A stretch of DNA of 7,197 nucleotides from assembly GCA_946480845.1 (NCBI GenBank), contig CAMLLJ010000148.1, positions 1-7,197 of the forward strand, given 5' to 3'. Shown piece after piece: positions 6,772 through 7,197 of this stretch. Position numbers and translations under genes: made by a program. The notes beneath the pieces were generated by a model. The model was not told the origin of the DNA. It made no database searches and saw nothing but the letters and a program-made list of their open reading frames with translations. Source of the stretch: an uncultured Gemmatimonadota bacterium. Lineage in GTDB: Bacteria; Gemmatimonadota; Gemmatimonadetes; Gemmatimonadales; GWC2-71-9. The first letter of the stretch is position 1, and each line of letters opens with the position of its first letter.

Positions 6772-7197
6772 GACGATGGCCGCCCCGCCCGCCGCGCAGC
6801 CGTTCGCCGGCGAGCGGCCCGTCACCCCCGAGGTGGTGCGCGAGCACAACCTCAATGAGCTCGAGTACGAGCGCATCCTGGCCATGCTGGGCCGGACGCC
6901 GACGCTCACCGAGCTGGGGATCTTTTCCGCCCTCTGGTCGGAGCACTGCTCCTACAAGCACTCGAAGCCGGTGCTGCGCACTTTCCCCACCGAAGGGTCG
7001 CACGTGGTGCAGGGGCCCGGCGAGAACGCCGGCGTCCTGCGCCTCCCCGACGGCTGGGCCGTCGCGTTCAAGGTGGAGTCGCACAACCACCCGTCGGCGG
7101 TCGAGCCCTACCAGGGCGCCGCCACCGGCGCCGGCGGCATCCTCCGCGACATCTTCAGCGTCGGCGCCCGCCCCATCGCCCTCATGGACCCGCTCCG
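6764..7197 (+). CDS. purL: Phosphoribosylformylglycinamidine synthase subunit PurL, N-terminal part (truncated by the window end)
   Basis: This is the synthetase subunit of FGAM synthetase, which uses ATP and ammonia delivered by PurQ to turn FGAR into FGAM. About 145 codons are visible and the frame is open to the last base. Numbered from GTG 6764, the key motifs are [20 protein letters not shown] (48-67) with the active-site-region His61, then the [12 protein letters not shown] stretch (81-92). [20 protein letters not shown] (102-121) contains the metal- and ATP-binding residues, and [19 protein letters not shown] follows (122-140). This is the shorter PurL of the split system, in keeping with the purS and purQ genes upstream, and not the fused roughly 1300-residue type. 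GTG 6764 overlaps the zinc-finger gene by 8 bases and has a well-placed GGGAG. ATG 6776 would start 4 bases after that gene's stop and is the alternative. Residues before about 22 are low-complexity (Ala, Pro) and unlikely to decide function. Confidence 0.95.
   Translation, partial: MAETMAAPPAAQPFAGERPVTPEVVREHNLNELEYERILAMLGRTPTLTELGIFSALWSEHCSYKHSKPVLRTFPTEGSHVVQGPGENAGVLRLPDGWAVAFKVESHNHPSAVEPYQGAATGAGGILRDIFSVGARPIALMDPL

Noticed and set aside
1..7197. Riboswitch or purine-box-like regulatory element before the pur genes
   Set aside because: No untranslated stretch exists in the window that could hold one; if the operon is regulated this way the element must lie upstream of truA or further away.

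Overview
The window is a GC-rich, fully coding stretch of a bacterial chromosome. Ten genes lie on the + strand, and every neighbouring pair overlaps by a few bases or nearly touches. There is no intergenic space longer than about 5 bases, and I see no RNA gene, mobile element, CRISPR array, terminator or promoter. The GC-rich composition, the split PurS/PurQ/PurL enzyme, the small Psd plus PssA pair and the gene order suggest a Gram-negative-type, possibly uncultured lineage. Gemmatimonadota or a similar GC-rich phylum is my best guess, but that is inference from general gene-order memory and not proof.

Layout: the 3' end of truA (tRNA pseudouridine synthase, 1-195) runs into an HtrA/DegP-type serine protease with two PDZ domains and a probable lipoprotein or secretory signal (173-1645). 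These are followed by purB (1645-3084) and purC (3081-4001). Next come two phospholipid genes, psd (4001-4627) and pssA (4618-5487). Purine genes resume with purS (5484-5735) and purQ (5735-6445). A small zf-TFIIB-type zinc-finger protein (6442-6771) sits next, and the window ends inside purL (from 6764 or 6776 to beyond 7197).

How they work together: PurS, PurQ and PurL form the FGAM synthetase complex (step 4 of IMP synthesis). PurC makes SAICAR, and PurB cleaves SAICAR to AICAR and later adenylosuccinate to AMP. PssA makes phosphatidylserine from CDP-diacylglycerol and serine, and Psd decarboxylates it to phosphatidylethanolamine. The junctions (ATGA, TGATG and short overlaps) suggest one polycistronic mRNA with translational coupling, tying purine synthesis to membrane phospholipid synthesis and to an envelope protease.

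I do not see an exotic defence or mobile system here. The points most worth a second look are the unexplained zinc-finger protein wedged between purQ and purL, the PE-synthesis pair inside the pur cluster, and the resemblance of PurB (and PurC) to the eukaryotic forms of those enzymes.
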